Shown here one piece after another: positions 1 through 8,511 of a stretch of 36,491 nucleotides of DNA. Position 1 is the stretch's first letter. The number at the start of each line of letters is the position of its first letter. This DNA is from Desulfobacteraceae bacterium (lineage in GTDB: Bacteria > Desulfobacterota > Desulfobacteria > Desulfobacterales > Desulfosalsimonadaceae). Below the pieces are notes generated by a model. The model saw nothing but the letters and a program-made list of their open reading frames with translations. It was not told the origin of the DNA and did not search any database. The DNA lies in NCBI GenBank assembly GCA_003599885.1, contig QZKW01000002.1:1-36491 (forward strand). The letters run 5' to 3'. The position numbers and the translations under genes are program-made.

Positions 1-31
1 AAAAATCAAATCCAATTTCTTCTTGAGTCAT
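1..31 (-). CDS. Start of a gene running off the left edge (partial)
   Basis: On the minus strand an ATG at 31..29 opens a frame reading MTQEEIGFDF before the window ends. A clear ribosome binding site, AAGGAG, lies seven to eight bases upstream, which is why I call it a real start rather than chance. Ten codons are too few to recognise a family. It lies downstream of the broken genes at 67-559 on the same strand. Confidence 0.4.
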   Translation of the reverse strand, partial: MTQEEIGFDF

Positions 32-66
32 GTCAGTTCTCCTTTTTTGGCTGAATATATCAGCTT

Positions 67-414
67 TCAGTTAACTGACACAGAATTTTGAACGTCCTCA
101 TATTTTTTTCTGGCTTCAGCATCAGCACCTTCTACATTCGAATAATCCTCTATCACTATAATGTTCTTTTTAACGGGAAAAGACTTGGAAATATATTCAT
201 CAGTAAACTTGATAGATTCCTTCATCTCAGATACACGCGCATAGCCGGAAACTTTTATCAGTAGAATGAATTCCCCAAGTTTGCCGATTTCAAGTAAATA
301 TTTGCTGCCTTCAGCATTGCTGACAAAAATTCCCGGAGACGATATCAACAGATGCGAATATTTACACCTTGAATGCTTCCTAAACCAAGCAGGATTTATA
401 TTTATTGCAGTCAT
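67..414 (-). CDS. 115-aa orphan protein fragment
   Basis: The frame can open at TTG 426, but ATG 414 is the first ordinary start, giving 115 residues. Neither has a convincing ribosome binding site. The sequence contains LEIGKLGEFILLIKVSGYA and IIVIEDYSNVEGADAEARK, a mixed strand/helix pattern that reads like an internal piece of a larger sensory or regulatory domain, but I cannot name a family. The frame with the SDR-like remnant (423-559) stops just before it. I infer a remnant left by a rearrangement; a genuine small protein is possible. Lower GC than the CBS/P-II genes upstream supports a separate origin. Confidence 0.4.
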   Translation of the reverse strand: MTAININPAWFRKHSRCKYSHLLISSPGIFVSNAEGSKYLLEIGKLGEFILLIKVSGYARVSEMKESIKFTDEYISKSFPVKKNIIVIEDYSNVEGADAEARKKYEDVQNSVSVN

Positions 415-422
415 CAAGCTAT

Positions 423-559
423 TCAATATATCAAATGATTTAAAAAATTTTGCATCACGTTTACCTTGACTTGGTATCCTTTTTTCAGGAGTTCACGAAC
501 GACGTCAGACCCGATGGATCCACTCCCACGATGACACAGACCGGTTTATCGGCGGCCAT
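423..559 (-). pseudogene. Frameshifted N-terminus of an NAD(P)-binding short-chain dehydrogenase
   Basis: ATG at 559..557 follows a good AAGGAG site and opens a 24-codon frame beginning MAADKPVCVIVGV. This is the usual opening of a Rossmann-fold SDR. The frame then drifts and stops at 485. Shifting by one base right after IVGV restores a sensible continuation, GSIGSDVVRELLKKGYQVKV, which is the rest of the glycine-rich turn, helix and second strand. The shifted frame ends at 423. Seen: the start, the site and the two frames. Inferred: a one-base deletion in a gene that was also cut off, since nothing SDR-like follows. Confidence 0.6.
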
Positions 560-634
560 TTTTTTATCTCCTTGTTGTAAAGGGGTATTTTAATCTTTTA
601 CAATACCCTAAACGATAGCGGGTCCGCGGTAAGG

Positions 635-1039
635 TCAAAACAAAGCGTTATCCAAAACTATAGATGTCAGTGAAACCATACCGATCAGTTCCCCGTTCTC
701 TTCGACCGGCGCTCTCCGAATACCTGCCCGGTAAAGAAGGCGAGCCACATATCGGATATCCATGTCAGCCGGTACGGTAATGACCGGCTTTGCCATAATT
801 TCATAAACATTCACGTCACCGGAAATCCGTCCAGGGATAATCACTCCCCGGATCAAATCCTGGACGGCTATTATACCCCAGGCATCATCAGGATGTCTTT
901 TTTTTACCAGCAGAGAAGTAACCTGCGCTTCCCGCATTTTTGCTGCAGCTTCTCTGGCTGTGGCCATCCCATCGATGGATACTATCACTTTATGCATAAC
1001 GTCTCTTGCCCGAACAATCGGGGCTTTTATTTGAGTCAT
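635..1039 (-). CDS. CBS-domain pair protein
   Basis: A 134-residue cytoplasmic protein made of two CBS motifs and little else. The first (about residues 10-65) carries ARDVMHK and ends TSLLVKKR...GIIAVQDLIR. The second (about 75-130) carries YEIMAKPVITVP, APVEENGELIGMVSLTSIV. CBS pairs commonly bind adenine nucleotides and regulate an attached or neighbouring transporter or enzyme. It is the last gene of the DUF1538 operon, 55 bp after the P-II-like gene, with its own GGAG ribosome binding site. I infer that it senses energy state for the membrane proteins upstream. The fold is certain; the ligand is not known. Confidence 0.9.
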   Translation of the reverse strand: MTQIKAPIVRARDVMHKVIVSIDGMATAREAAAKMREAQVTSLLVKKRHPDDAWGIIAVQDLIRGVIIPGRISGDVNVYEIMAKPVITVPADMDIRYVARLLYRAGIRRAPVEENGELIGMVSLTSIVLDNALF

Positions 1040-1094
1040 AAACTTTCTCCATTCTTAAAATATTATATAAATTAAGAAATTTATCTTTAATGCG

Positions 1095-1442
1095 TTAAAA
1101 ATACTGTTCTCGCACTTCCTCACTGAATCGTTTCATCTGACTCTCTAAACCGATGACCCGTTCCACAGGCAAGACAAACGCAATGCCGGTCCCTGGTTTG
1201 CTTAATTCTCCGGCATCGTTTATTGCATCCAAAATATCCGGAACAATATGTTCTTCAACCAAAAACATGATGATGTCGGTCTGGGCCTCCAAGGTAAGGC
1301 CAAAAAATGTTTTCGCCTCCCGGATGCCGGTGCCTCGTGCTGGAATCACCGTCGCCCCTGTGGCGCCGGCCCGTTTGGCTGCGTCAACAACCGGATCAGT
1401 TTTTTCCGTTTTAACTGATGCTAAAATGACTTTAAATCGCAT
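1095..1442 (-). CDS. P-II-like nitrogen-regulator superfamily protein
   Basis: A 115-residue P-II superfamily protein. The N-terminal strand MRFKVILASV, the ATVIPARGTG segment, a TFFG segment and the C-terminal KPGTGIAFVLPVERVIGL follow the P-II fold. It lacks the classical T-loop with the uridylylated tyrosine of GlnB/GlnK, so it is a divergent P-II-like protein. P-II proteins usually bind a membrane transporter and gate it in response to nucleotides or small metabolites. The gene starts two bases after the second DUF1538 gene, with an AAGGAGG site inside that gene's end, so translation is coupled. I infer that it gates the DUF1538 pair. Confidence 0.9.
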   Translation of the reverse strand: MRFKVILASVKTEKTDPVVDAAKRAGATGATVIPARGTGIREAKTFFGLTLEAQTDIIMFLVEEHIVPDILDAINDAGELSKPGTGIAFVLPVERVIGLESQMKRFSEEVREQYF

Positions 1443-1444
1443 TG

Positions 1445-2230
1445 TTACCCCTCCTTGGGAGATTTTTTGGCGCGGTTAACATACCAATGCGCCCATTGGG
1501 CATAACCCAGTACGGTAATAATCGGAAACAGACTAGCAAAAGCGATAAGCCCAAAGCCGTCCAAGGCGGGGTTCCGGCCGGGAACGGACGCGGACAAACC
1601 CAGTCCGAGGGCGGCCACCAGTGGCACGGTAACCGTTGAAGTGGTGACTCCTCCTGAATCATATGCCAGAGAAATGATATTTTTGGGCGCAAACATTGTC
1701 TGTACGACCACGATTACGTATCCTGCAAGAATATATATATAAAGCGGGGTGCCGCTTACAATTCGAAAAGTACCCAGGCTGATTCCTACAGCCACACCGA
1801 TTGCCACTGTAATGCGTAGCCCCCACTGCCCGATGGTGCCGGCGGACACCTCATTGGCTTTATATGCGACCGCAATGAGAGCGGGTTCGGCGATGGTGGT
1901 GGCAAACCCGATCATGGCGCCAAAAAAATAAACCCAGCCATAGGCTTTCCAGTCCGCCCGGGTAGCGCCGCCATCCGGGCCGTAAATGAAAGCCGGATCC
2001 GACAACTGCTCGGCCATTAGTTTGCCCAGGGGGAACAAAGCTTTTTCCAGCCCGGCAAGGAACAAAGCAAGCCCTAAAACAACAAATACCCCACCGACAA
2101 TGACACGGCGCAGGTGTGGGATTTGCTGACGCAATACCAGCAATTGAAAGCCGGTTATCAGGACAATAATCGGTAGTACATCCCGGGAGGTGGCAATTAA
2201 TATTTTACCAAAATCGATCAGAAAAGTCAT
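1445..2230 (-). CDS. DUF1538 membrane protein (second of pair)
   Basis: A 261-residue multi-pass inner-membrane protein of the DUF1538 family. Conserved signatures are LAGLEKALFPLGKLMAEQ (about 60-77), [19 protein letters not shown] (about 110-128), and SGGVTTSTVTVPLVAALGLG (about 190-210), followed by [14 protein letters not shown]. The same three motifs occur in the same order in the neighbouring 2257-3024 product, so the two are paralogues. Acidic and threonine-rich motifs inside hydrophobic segments look like a substrate path. No biochemical role is established for the family as far as I know. The P-II-like and CBS genes downstream suggest a regulated transporter. It has no strong ribosome binding site. 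Confidence 0.88.
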   Translation of the reverse strand: MTFLIDFGKILIATSRDVLPIIVLITGFQLLVLRQQIPHLRRVIVGGVFVVLGLALFLAGLEKALFPLGKLMAEQLSDPAFIYGPDGGATRADWKAYGWVYFFGAMIGFATTIAEPALIAVAYKANEVSAGTIGQWGLRITVAIGVAVGISLGTFRIVSGTPLYIYILAGYVIVVVQTMFAPKNIISLAYDSGGVTTSTVTVPLVAALGLGLSASVPGRNPALDGFGLIAFASLFPIITVLGYAQWAHWYVNRAKKSPKEG

Positions 2231-2256
2231 ATCGTTAATTCTTTTTTAACACGGTT

Positions 2257-3024
2257 TTAACCGAAAACAATCAGCCCATAGCCCATGACAAATATCATGG
2301 GCAGCAGGGAGGCAAAGGCGATAAGCCCGAAACCGTCCACTAACGGACTGCGGCCTTTAATGATAGAGGCCAGGCCAACGCCTAAGGCCGTGACTAGTGG
2401 AACGGTAATGGTGGATGTGGTGACCCCGCCTGCGTCATAGGCGATACCGATGATCTCCGCCGGCGCAATGGTGGTCAATAACATTACAATCACATACCCG
2501 CCGATGATCAGGTAATGAAGGGGCCAGCCCCGGAGAATCCGCAATACGCCGATTAAAATGGCTATCCCCACGGAAAAGGCCACGGATAATCTCAGTCCCA
2601 AGGCATAGCTTTTTTGAGATGCTTCGTCCGAATCAATGAGTTTGCCCTGCATGGCAATATCTGCTGCTTCCTGTGAAACGGCAATGAGCGCGGGTTCCGC
2701 TACCGTGGTTGAAAAACCAAGAGCGAATGAAAAAAGCAACAGCCAGAAGACGCTTCCCTTCCGGGCCAGAGCATGCGCCATTGCTTCGCCAATGGGAAAC
2801 AGGCCCATTTCAAGACCTTGAATAAAAAGGCTTAATCCGATTATTACGAGAATCGTCCCAAAAACGATTTCGCCCAACTGCGGCAACGGCTGCCTGAGTA
2901 CTGCAAGTTGAAAAAAGGCAATCACCAAAATGATAGGCAAGAGATCGGTAAAAGCGTCCTTTAATTTTTTCAGCGCAGCAAAAAGAACCTGGGTGTTTAT
3001 AGAAGCTATTTTTTTCCGAATCAT
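2257..3024 (-). CDS. DUF1538 membrane protein (first of pair)
   Basis: A 255-residue multi-pass membrane protein, first gene of the four-gene minus-strand operon. It repeats the family motifs of its neighbour: [56 protein letters not shown] and [15 protein letters not shown] charged N-terminal stretch of about 25 residues precedes the first membrane segment. The 26-bp gap to the next gene indicates one transcript. Two half-size proteins probably form a heterodimeric pore or carrier; this is inference. The substrate is unknown. Confidence 0.88.
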   Translation of the reverse strand: MIRKKIASINTQVLFAALKKLKDAFTDLLPIILVIAFFQLAVLRQPLPQLGEIVFGTILVIIGLSLFIQGLEMGLFPIGEAMAHALARKGSVFWLLLFSFALGFSTTVAEPALIAVSQEAADIAMQGKLIDSDEASQKSYALGLRLSVAFSVGIAILIGVLRILRGWPLHYLIIGGYVIVMLLTTIAPAEIIGIAYDAGGVTTSTITVPLVTALGVGLASIIKGRSPLVDGFGLIAFASLLPMIFVMGYGLIVFG

Positions 3025-3122
3025 CGTGCTATATGCCTTAACCGTTTATGTGCACCGGATCGTCATTTATTTTATCTCTTGATCCTGAGCTAAATAATAT
3101 ATGGAAACGAACTTTCAAGCGC

Positions 3123-3154
3123 AATGATATTTCGATCCAATGATATTTCGATCC
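3123..3154. repeat. Perfect 16-bp tandem direct repeat
   Basis: The unit AATGATATTTCGATCC occurs at 3123-3138 and again immediately at 3139-3154. It lies about 100 bp upstream of the DUF1538 start and 50 bp upstream of the predicted rightward promoter. Two copies spaced 16 bp could be an operator for a dimeric regulator or a replication-slippage duplication; the sequence alone does not decide. Confidence 0.7.
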
Positions 3155-3204
3155 AAAATGACATTATCAAGAGATCAGCGAATCCCGGAACAGGCAATTA
3201 TATC

Positions 3205-3233
3205 TTGACTTTTTCCGGCGGAGCGGATATTTT
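3205..3233 (+). promoter_or_regulatory. Predicted sigma-70 promoter for the acyl-CoA dehydrogenase operon
   Basis: TTGACT at 3205-3210 and TATTTT at 3228-3233 are separated by exactly 17 bp. The gene start is about 150 bp further on, leaving a long leader. Assigned by consensus match only. Confidence 0.45.
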
Positions 3234-3386
3234 CCATCAAACGTTGGAAACATTTTTTGGTATTAAATGATGGGGTTCCCGTTTCGCACACTGAAAAGCT
3301 TCCCCTGAAAAACATTTCCTATCTTTTATTCAATACATTATACCGATATCAACCGAGCCCTCAATCATTCAGGAGGCCACAGTCCC

Positions 3387-4538
3387 ATGGATTTTTCGCT
3401 CAGTAAACCACAAAAAGAAATTCAGAAAGCCGCTTGGGAATTTGCCAAAGGGGAATTTGACAAAGAACTGATCATTGAATGGTCTAAAGAACAAAGGTTC
3501 CCTGAAACCCTCATAAAAAAATCGGGTGAGCTCGGGTTTATCGGCATCCATTACCCTGAGGATATTGACGGCGGAGGCATGGGGTTAGTGGAAAATGTTT
3601 TGGTAGGGGAGGCATTCTGCCGAAAGGATTCCACGTTGGGCGCTGCCCTGATGTTTACCGGTTATGCATCGGAATGCATTCTTCGTTTTGCCGATAAAAA
3701 TCTGAAAACAAAATTCCTTCCGGATCTGATGAACGGGCAATTGATTTCCACCGGCGCTTTTTCAGAGCCGGGCCAGGGTGGAGATATATCGCAGATCCGC
3801 ACCAATGCGGTTAAAAAAGGAGACGCCTGGCAGATCAACGGCAAAAAAGCCCTGGTGCCGTTTGGCGGTATGGCCGGATTGTATGTCGTGTTGTGCAGCA
3901 CGGATCCGAACACGGCCCCGACCCACGGAATGAGCCTCATTCTGGTGGAAGCCGGCCGGGAAGGAGCATCCGTTCATCACCTGCCAGAAAAACTGGGCGG
4001 CCGCCTCATGCCGTTTGCCGATATAACCTTTGACCAGGTAACAGTTCCAGAGTCCCATCTCATCGGCACGCAAGGCAACGGCTACCAACACGCCCAGTCA
4101 TTTTTTACTGAAAACAGAATTCAGATCGCCGGTCTGGCCCTTGGCACAGCCCAGGGCGCGTTTGACCGGGCCCTGGATTATGTCCGGCAGCGTGAACAAT
4201 TCGGGAAAAAACTGGCCCAATTTCAGGTCACCCGGCATAAACTCGCAAGCATGGCTGCAAAAATCGAAGCGGCACGCTATCTGACTTATTTTGCCGCATG
4301 GAGCTTTGATAACAAAAAACTGGAACCCCGGTTTGCCTCAATGGCGAAAATGACTGCTGCGCGCACTGCTGTTGAAGTCGCGGATGAAGCGATCCAATTG
4401 CTCGGCGGATATGGATATATGACCGAATATGAAGTGGAACACTTCTATCGGGATGCCAAGCAGGCGGAAATTTTCCAAGGCCCGCCTTCAGTGCAAAAAG
4501 ACATTATCGCGGATGCCCTTATCGGCAAACTCAAATAA
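3387..4538 (+). CDS. Acyl-CoA dehydrogenase family protein, atypical active site
   Basis: A 383-residue flavoenzyme of the acyl-CoA dehydrogenase superfamily, which removes two hydrogens from a CoA thioester and passes electrons to electron-transferring flavoprotein. The N-terminal helical domain, the central beta domain (GAFSEPGQGGDIS near 133-145) and the C-terminal helical domain (REQFGKKLAQFQ, then QLLGGYGYMTEYEVE) are all present and full length. The usual catalytic glutamate in the IYEGT motif is replaced by glutamine 364 in EIFQGPPSVQ. The start is fixed by AGGAGG ten bases upstream. It pairs with a second dehydrogenase 13 bp downstream. A non-canonical substrate, such as an alicyclic or branched acyl-CoA, is an inference. 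Confidence 0.93.
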   Translation: MDFSLSKPQKEIQKAAWEFAKGEFDKELIIEWSKEQRFPETLIKKSGELGFIGIHYPEDIDGGGMGLVENVLVGEAFCRKDSTLGAALMFTGYASECILRFADKNLKTKFLPDLMNGQLISTGAFSEPGQGGDISQIRTNAVKKGDAWQINGKKALVPFGGMAGLYVVLCSTDPNTAPTHGMSLILVEAGREGASVHHLPEKLGGRLMPFADITFDQVTVPESHLIGTQGNGYQHAQSFFTENRIQIAGLALGTAQGAFDRALDYVRQREQFGKKLAQFQVTRHKLASMAAKIEAARYLTYFAAWSFDNKKLEPRFASMAKMTAARTAVEVADEAIQLLGGYGYMTEYEVEHFYRDAKQAEIFQGPPSVQKDIIADALIGKLK

Positions 4539-4551
4539 CGAGGCATATATA

Positions 4552-5697
4552 ATGGACATATTACATTACACCGAAGCGCATCAAACGTTCCGGCAGCGGG
4601 TCAGGGAATTTCTGGAAAAAGAAGTGACCCCTCATGTGAATCAGTGGGAAAAAGACCATATCACCCCCAAAGAGGCCTGGAGAAACATGGGCAGAAACGG
4701 GTTTCTCTGCACATGGGCCGGGCCGGAATACGGCGGCATGGGAGGCGATTTCCTGTATTCCGTGATTGTCACCGAAGAAATGGCCCGGACCAACCATACC
4801 GGGCTCGCGGCCATGCTCCACAGTGATATTATCGTCCCCTACATTCAGGCCTTCGGCTCTGACGCCCAAAAACAAAAATATCTGCCCGGCTGTGTTTCCG
4901 GCGACATCATCACCGCTGTTGCCATGACCGAGCCGGGCGCGGGCTCTGATCTGGCCGGCATGCAGACGACCGCGGGAATTGACGGCAATGACATCATCCT
5001 CAACGGCACGAAAACCTTTATCTCCAACGGCATCAACGCAGACCTGGTGATTGTGGCTGCCAAAAATCCGGCTGAACAGAACCCGTATCAGGCCTTGTCT
5101 CTGTATCTGGTGGAAGACGGCACCCCCGGCTTTGAGCGCGGCCGACACCTGGAAAAAATGGGGTTTCACAGCCAGGACACGGCGGAATTGTTCTTCAGCA
5201 ACTGCCGGATTCCAAAAGAGAACCTCCTTGGCCAGCCGGGCATGGGTTTTTTGATGCTCATGGAAAAGCTCCAGCAGGAACGCCTGATGTGCGCTATCGG
5301 CGCCCAGGCTGCTTCAGAATTGATGTTGGAATGGACGGTGGATTATTGTAAAAAAAATAAAGACGCCTCAGGCAAACCTCTTTCCAAAAGCCAGGCTACC
5401 CAGTTTGCGCTGGTGGAAATGACAACGGAAATAAAAATGAGCCGGGCGTTTCTGGACAAGCTGATCGCCAGCCACGCAGGGGGGGAAAACGTGGTGGTGG
5501 AAACCTCCATGGCGAAATACTGGATTACCGAGCTTGCAAACCGGACATCCGTCCGGTGCCTGGATTTTTTCGGCGACTTCGGACTTACGGAAGACTGCCC
5601 CATTGCACGGGCCATGCGGGATGTCCGGGTTATGTCGATTTTTGCCGGAACCAATGAAATCATGAAAGGCATTGCGGCAAAATTCATGGGACTTTAG
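4552..5697 (+). CDS. Acyl-CoA dehydrogenase family protein, long-chain/isovaleryl-type active site
   Basis: A 381-residue acyl-CoA dehydrogenase. The central motif AVAMTEPGAGSDLAG (about 122-137) binds flavin. The C-terminal motif reads IFAGTNEIMKG, with alanine 365 where short- and medium-chain enzymes carry the catalytic glutamate. Glutamate 243 in KLQQERLMCA sits where isovaleryl-CoA and long-chain dehydrogenases place theirs, so it probably is the base. A longer frame opens upstream at 4429 but lies inside the previous gene; ATG 4552, after a weak GAGG site, is the better start. The 13-bp gap to the first dehydrogenase implies co-expression, perhaps as subunits or successive steps. Confidence 0.93.
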   Translation: MDILHYTEAHQTFRQRVREFLEKEVTPHVNQWEKDHITPKEAWRNMGRNGFLCTWAGPEYGGMGGDFLYSVIVTEEMARTNHTGLAAMLHSDIIVPYIQAFGSDAQKQKYLPGCVSGDIITAVAMTEPGAGSDLAGMQTTAGIDGNDIILNGTKTFISNGINADLVIVAAKNPAEQNPYQALSLYLVEDGTPGFERGRHLEKMGFHSQDTAELFFSNCRIPKENLLGQPGMGFLMLMEKLQQERLMCAIGAQAASELMLEWTVDYCKKNKDASGKPLSKSQATQFALVEMTTEIKMSRAFLDKLIASHAGGENVVVETSMAKYWITELANRTSVRCLDFFGDFGLTEDCPIARAMRDVRVMSIFAGTNEIMKGIAAKFMGL

Positions 5698-5765
5698 AAA
5701 TGTCTGAAAACCAGCCCTGAGCCGGTATTTTTTTAATTCATCACAAAAGAAAAGGATTGTCCGAC

Positions 5766-6764
5766 ATGAAAAAAGCGCTTGTCACCGGTGCCGCCGGTTT
5801 TATCGGATCACATGTGGTTCATCAGCTTCTGGACCAGAATATCGAAGTCCGGGCCCTGGTGAAGCCCGGTGAGGACACCGTCAACATCAGCGGCCTTGAT
5901 ATCGAAATGATGGAAGGCGATATTCTGGATCAGGAAACAGTTCGTTCAGCCGTCAAAGGGGTGGATACGATTTTTCACCTGGCGGCCATCTATGCCATCT
6001 GGATGCCGGACTGGAAATGGATTTATGAAGTCAACCTGCAAGGCAGCCGGAATGTATTATGGGCCGCATTGAAATCCGGCCATATCGACCGCGTTGTCTA
6101 CACCAGTTCCATTGCCGCCATCGGCACAACGCCGGGCACAGAACTGAGCAACGAAGACACCCCATTCAATCAGTATGACCTGGGAAGCCATTATGTGCTG
6201 ACCAAATACCTCTCCCAGCAGGAAGCGCTGGAATTCTCCCGGAACGGTCTTGACCTGGTGGTGGTCAACCCGGCCTTCCCTTTCGGCGTCCATGATATCG
6301 GACCGACACCCACCGGCAAAATGATCATCGATATCCTGACCGGCCTGAACCGCACCGCTTTTGACGGGGGCATCAATGTCGTGGATGTCCGGGATGTGGC
6401 AAAAGGTCACATTATGGCGGCGGAAAAGGGAAGATCCGGCGAACGCTATATTCTTGGCAACCGGAATGTCACCATATCCGAATTCATGCAGATGGTATAC
6501 AAGGCAGAATTCGGCCGGGAAAAATCCTTTATTCCGAAAGTGCCTGTCAGCGTTCTGAAAGGCGGCACCTATGCCCTGTCCTTCTGGGCCGACCGGGTCA
6601 GCAGAAAGCCCCCCTTGTCAACTCCTGTGGAAGTCACGTATGCTTCCAACTATCTGTATGTCGACAATGCAAAGGCAAAAAAAGAACTGGGACTCGACTT
6701 CAGGCCGGTGGAAGATTCAATAAAAGAGGCGATTGAATGGTTTAAAAAACACAAGATGGTTTAA
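5766..6764 (+). CDS. NAD-dependent epimerase/reductase, extended SDR (HpnA / dihydroflavonol reductase-like)
   Basis: A 332-residue extended short-chain dehydrogenase. The nucleotide-binding motif TGAAGFIGS is at 7-15, the catalytic serine segment YTSSIAAIG near 112-120, and the Y-x3-K pair is Y143/K147. The IFHLAAIYAIW region and overall length resemble hopanoid-associated HpnA and dihydroflavonol-4-reductase relatives, which reduce ketones or epimerise sugars. ATG 5766 follows AAAGGA by nine bases; a TTG three codons earlier is less likely. It lies 68 bp after the dehydrogenases and could act on their hydroxyacyl or ketone products, but no hopanoid genes are nearby. Substrate unknown. Confidence 0.88.
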   Translation: MKKALVTGAAGFIGSHVVHQLLDQNIEVRALVKPGEDTVNISGLDIEMMEGDILDQETVRSAVKGVDTIFHLAAIYAIWMPDWKWIYEVNLQGSRNVLWAALKSGHIDRVVYTSSIAAIGTTPGTELSNEDTPFNQYDLGSHYVLTKYLSQQEALEFSRNGLDLVVVNPAFPFGVHDIGPTPTGKMIIDILTGLNRTAFDGGINVVDVRDVAKGHIMAAEKGRSGERYILGNRNVTISEFMQMVYKAEFGREKSFIPKVPVSVLKGGTYALSFWADRVSRKPPLSTPVEVTYASNYLYVDNAKAKKELGLDFRPVEDSIKEAIEWFKKHKMV

Positions 6765-6856
6765 TGCCCTTTTGAATGACGGCCAATAATCGCAGAATGC
6801 CAATAAATCCGGGAACCAACTCATGCCTTGATTTCCTCAGGCAAATCCATTAATAC

Positions 6857-8509
6857 ATGGGCATGCGAATTCATTTTTTAAAGAGATTCCCATCGATATT
6901 TTCCCGACAGGCGACGCCATTTCAGACAAACCGGAACGCGAAATGGCATGTCAAAGACTTTATCGATCTTGAATATTTTTTAAAACAGGACGCTGAGGAA
7001 AAACCCAAACCCGCATCACCCGCCTCCGTATCGCCGGACCGGGAGTGGTATCTCTCCTATGTAAAAAACCATACGCCCCCCTTTTCCCGTCGGGAGATCA
7101 TCCATTTCTGGCTGACCGGACGGCGCGAGGCAGCGCTCAAAGCATCAGGAGAAAATCTCCGGCTGCCGGGAAAAGAATTTGCCAAAGCCTTCCGGCTGGC
7201 ATTAGGTCTTGTTATTTTCACAGCCCTGATTTCAGGCGTCTCACTATCGTGGTCGATCCTGTCCTACCAGGGCCAGGATCCTATCAATATTTTCACCTGC
7301 CTCTGGATATTACTGGTTCCCCAAACCCTGCTGCTGATTTTCTTATGTGTCATGGTGCTTCTCCGCCGGCTCAGACTGGTCAACCCGGCCCAGGGCGCCT
7401 ACCCGATGCTGACGTCGCTGATTCGCCGGACGATGGTTCGCCTGAAAACAACCGGCGAAAGCGCCCTTCCGGCCGACCAGCAGGCCCGCGTTCATTCATT
7501 GTATGGCATATTGGGCCAGCAAAGCGCGCTTTACGGTTCCATCTTTCTGTGGCCCATCTTTATCCTGGCCCAGACCCTGATGGCATTTTTCAACATCGGA
7601 ATGATTCTGGCGGCGCTCCTTAAACTGACCATCACCGATCTGGCGTTTGGCTGGCAATCCACCCTCCATCCAGACCCGGCTGCCGTTCATCGCATAATGG
7701 AATTCATTTCAGCCCCCTGGTCATGGCTGCCGTCCGCCCTGCCGACCGTCGAACAGATAGAAGGCAGCAAAATCATTCTCAAAGAAGGCATGGCGCATCT
7801 GTCCACATCCAACCTGGTGTCATGGTGGCCGTTTTTAATCTTCTCCCTATTATTTTACGGGCTCATGCCCCGGCTGATACTGCTGGCCTATGGCCTTCGG
7901 CAGCAGGCCCGTGCCATCAACCGGATCGATTTTTCAAGCTCCGACTGCGACCGGCTCATCCAGCGTATGCAGACGCCGGTTATGGGCACGGAAGGACGAC
8001 GCTATATTACCCGGCAGGCCCCGGCAGCGCCTTTATTACCTGATGACACACTTGCCCCCAACGACCTGAATGCCAGAGAATCCATGGGCCAGGCCATTGT
8101 GCTGGTGCCGGAAGACATAGACGACCGGTGTTCTGATTATGATCTGGAGGACCGGATATCGGCGGTTCTGGGGTTGGACATCTTCGTCCGAATCCGGTCC
8201 GGCATGACCCCTGCAAGCGACATGGCTGAGGTTGAAAAGATCCTTGCGGACAGAGGAGAAGACAAGCCCTCAATCCGGATCATTTTTATTCAGGAAGCAT
8301 GGCAGCCGCCGATTCGGGAAACCATGATATGGCTTAGGGCGCTTCGGCAGAGTGTGGGGAAACATACAGGCATTATTGTCGGACTGATTGGGAAACCCAT
8401 TCATGGGATGATGTTTACATCACCGGACAATACTGACCATGTGATCTGGGAGCAGGCCGTGAACCGGCTGGCCGACCCGTTCACACACGTCGAGAATCTG
8501 GGAGGCTGA
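6857..8509 (+). CDS. DUF2868 membrane protein
   Basis: A 550-residue protein of the DUF2868 family. A soluble N-terminal region of about 110 residues contains DFIDLEYFLKQD and a REIIHFWL segment. Membrane segments follow near 117-138, 147-170, 215-245 and 320-345, and then a soluble C-terminal domain of about 200 residues (VLVPEDIDDRCSDYDLE, then RIIFIQEAWQPPIRE). The next gene, a GTPase of the DUF3482 type, starts two bases after the stop. The two families are regularly found as neighbours. A role in membrane stress or GTP-dependent remodelling is speculation. The start has no good ribosome binding site; ATG 6863 is an alternative. Confidence 0.87.
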   Translation: MGMRIHFLKRFPSIFSRQATPFQTNRNAKWHVKDFIDLEYFLKQDAEEKPKPASPASVSPDREWYLSYVKNHTPPFSRREIIHFWLTGRREAALKASGENLRLPGKEFAKAFRLALGLVIFTALISGVSLSWSILSYQGQDPINIFTCLWILLVPQTLLLIFLCVMVLLRRLRLVNPAQGAYPMLTSLIRRTMVRLKTTGESALPADQQARVHSLYGILGQQSALYGSIFLWPIFILAQTLMAFFNIGMILAALLKLTITDLAFGWQSTLHPDPAAVHRIMEFISAPWSWLPSALPTVEQIEGSKIILKEGMAHLSTSNLVSWWPFLIFSLLFYGLMPRLILLAYGLRQQARAINRIDFSSSDCDRLIQRMQTPVMGTEGRRYITRQAPAAPLLPDDTLAPNDLNARESMGQAIVLVPEDIDDRCSDYDLEDRISAVLGLDIFVRIRSGMTPASDMAEVEKILADRGEDKPSIRIIFIQEAWQPPIRETMIWLRALRQSVGKHTGIIVGLIGKPIHGMMFTSPDNTDHVIWEQAVNRLADPFTHVENLGG

Positions 8510-8511
8510 CC

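Larger units (their letters stand above)
3025..3386. other. Divergent intergenic region (362 bp)
   Basis: This stretch separates the minus-strand DUF1538 operon from the plus-strand acyl-CoA dehydrogenase operon. It holds a perfect 16-bp tandem repeat (3123-3154) and a sigma-70-type promoter directed to the right (3205-3233). No open frame, RNA gene or clear terminator is visible. The minus-strand promoter for the DUF1538 operon must also lie here, but I could not place it with confidence. Confidence 0.6.
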
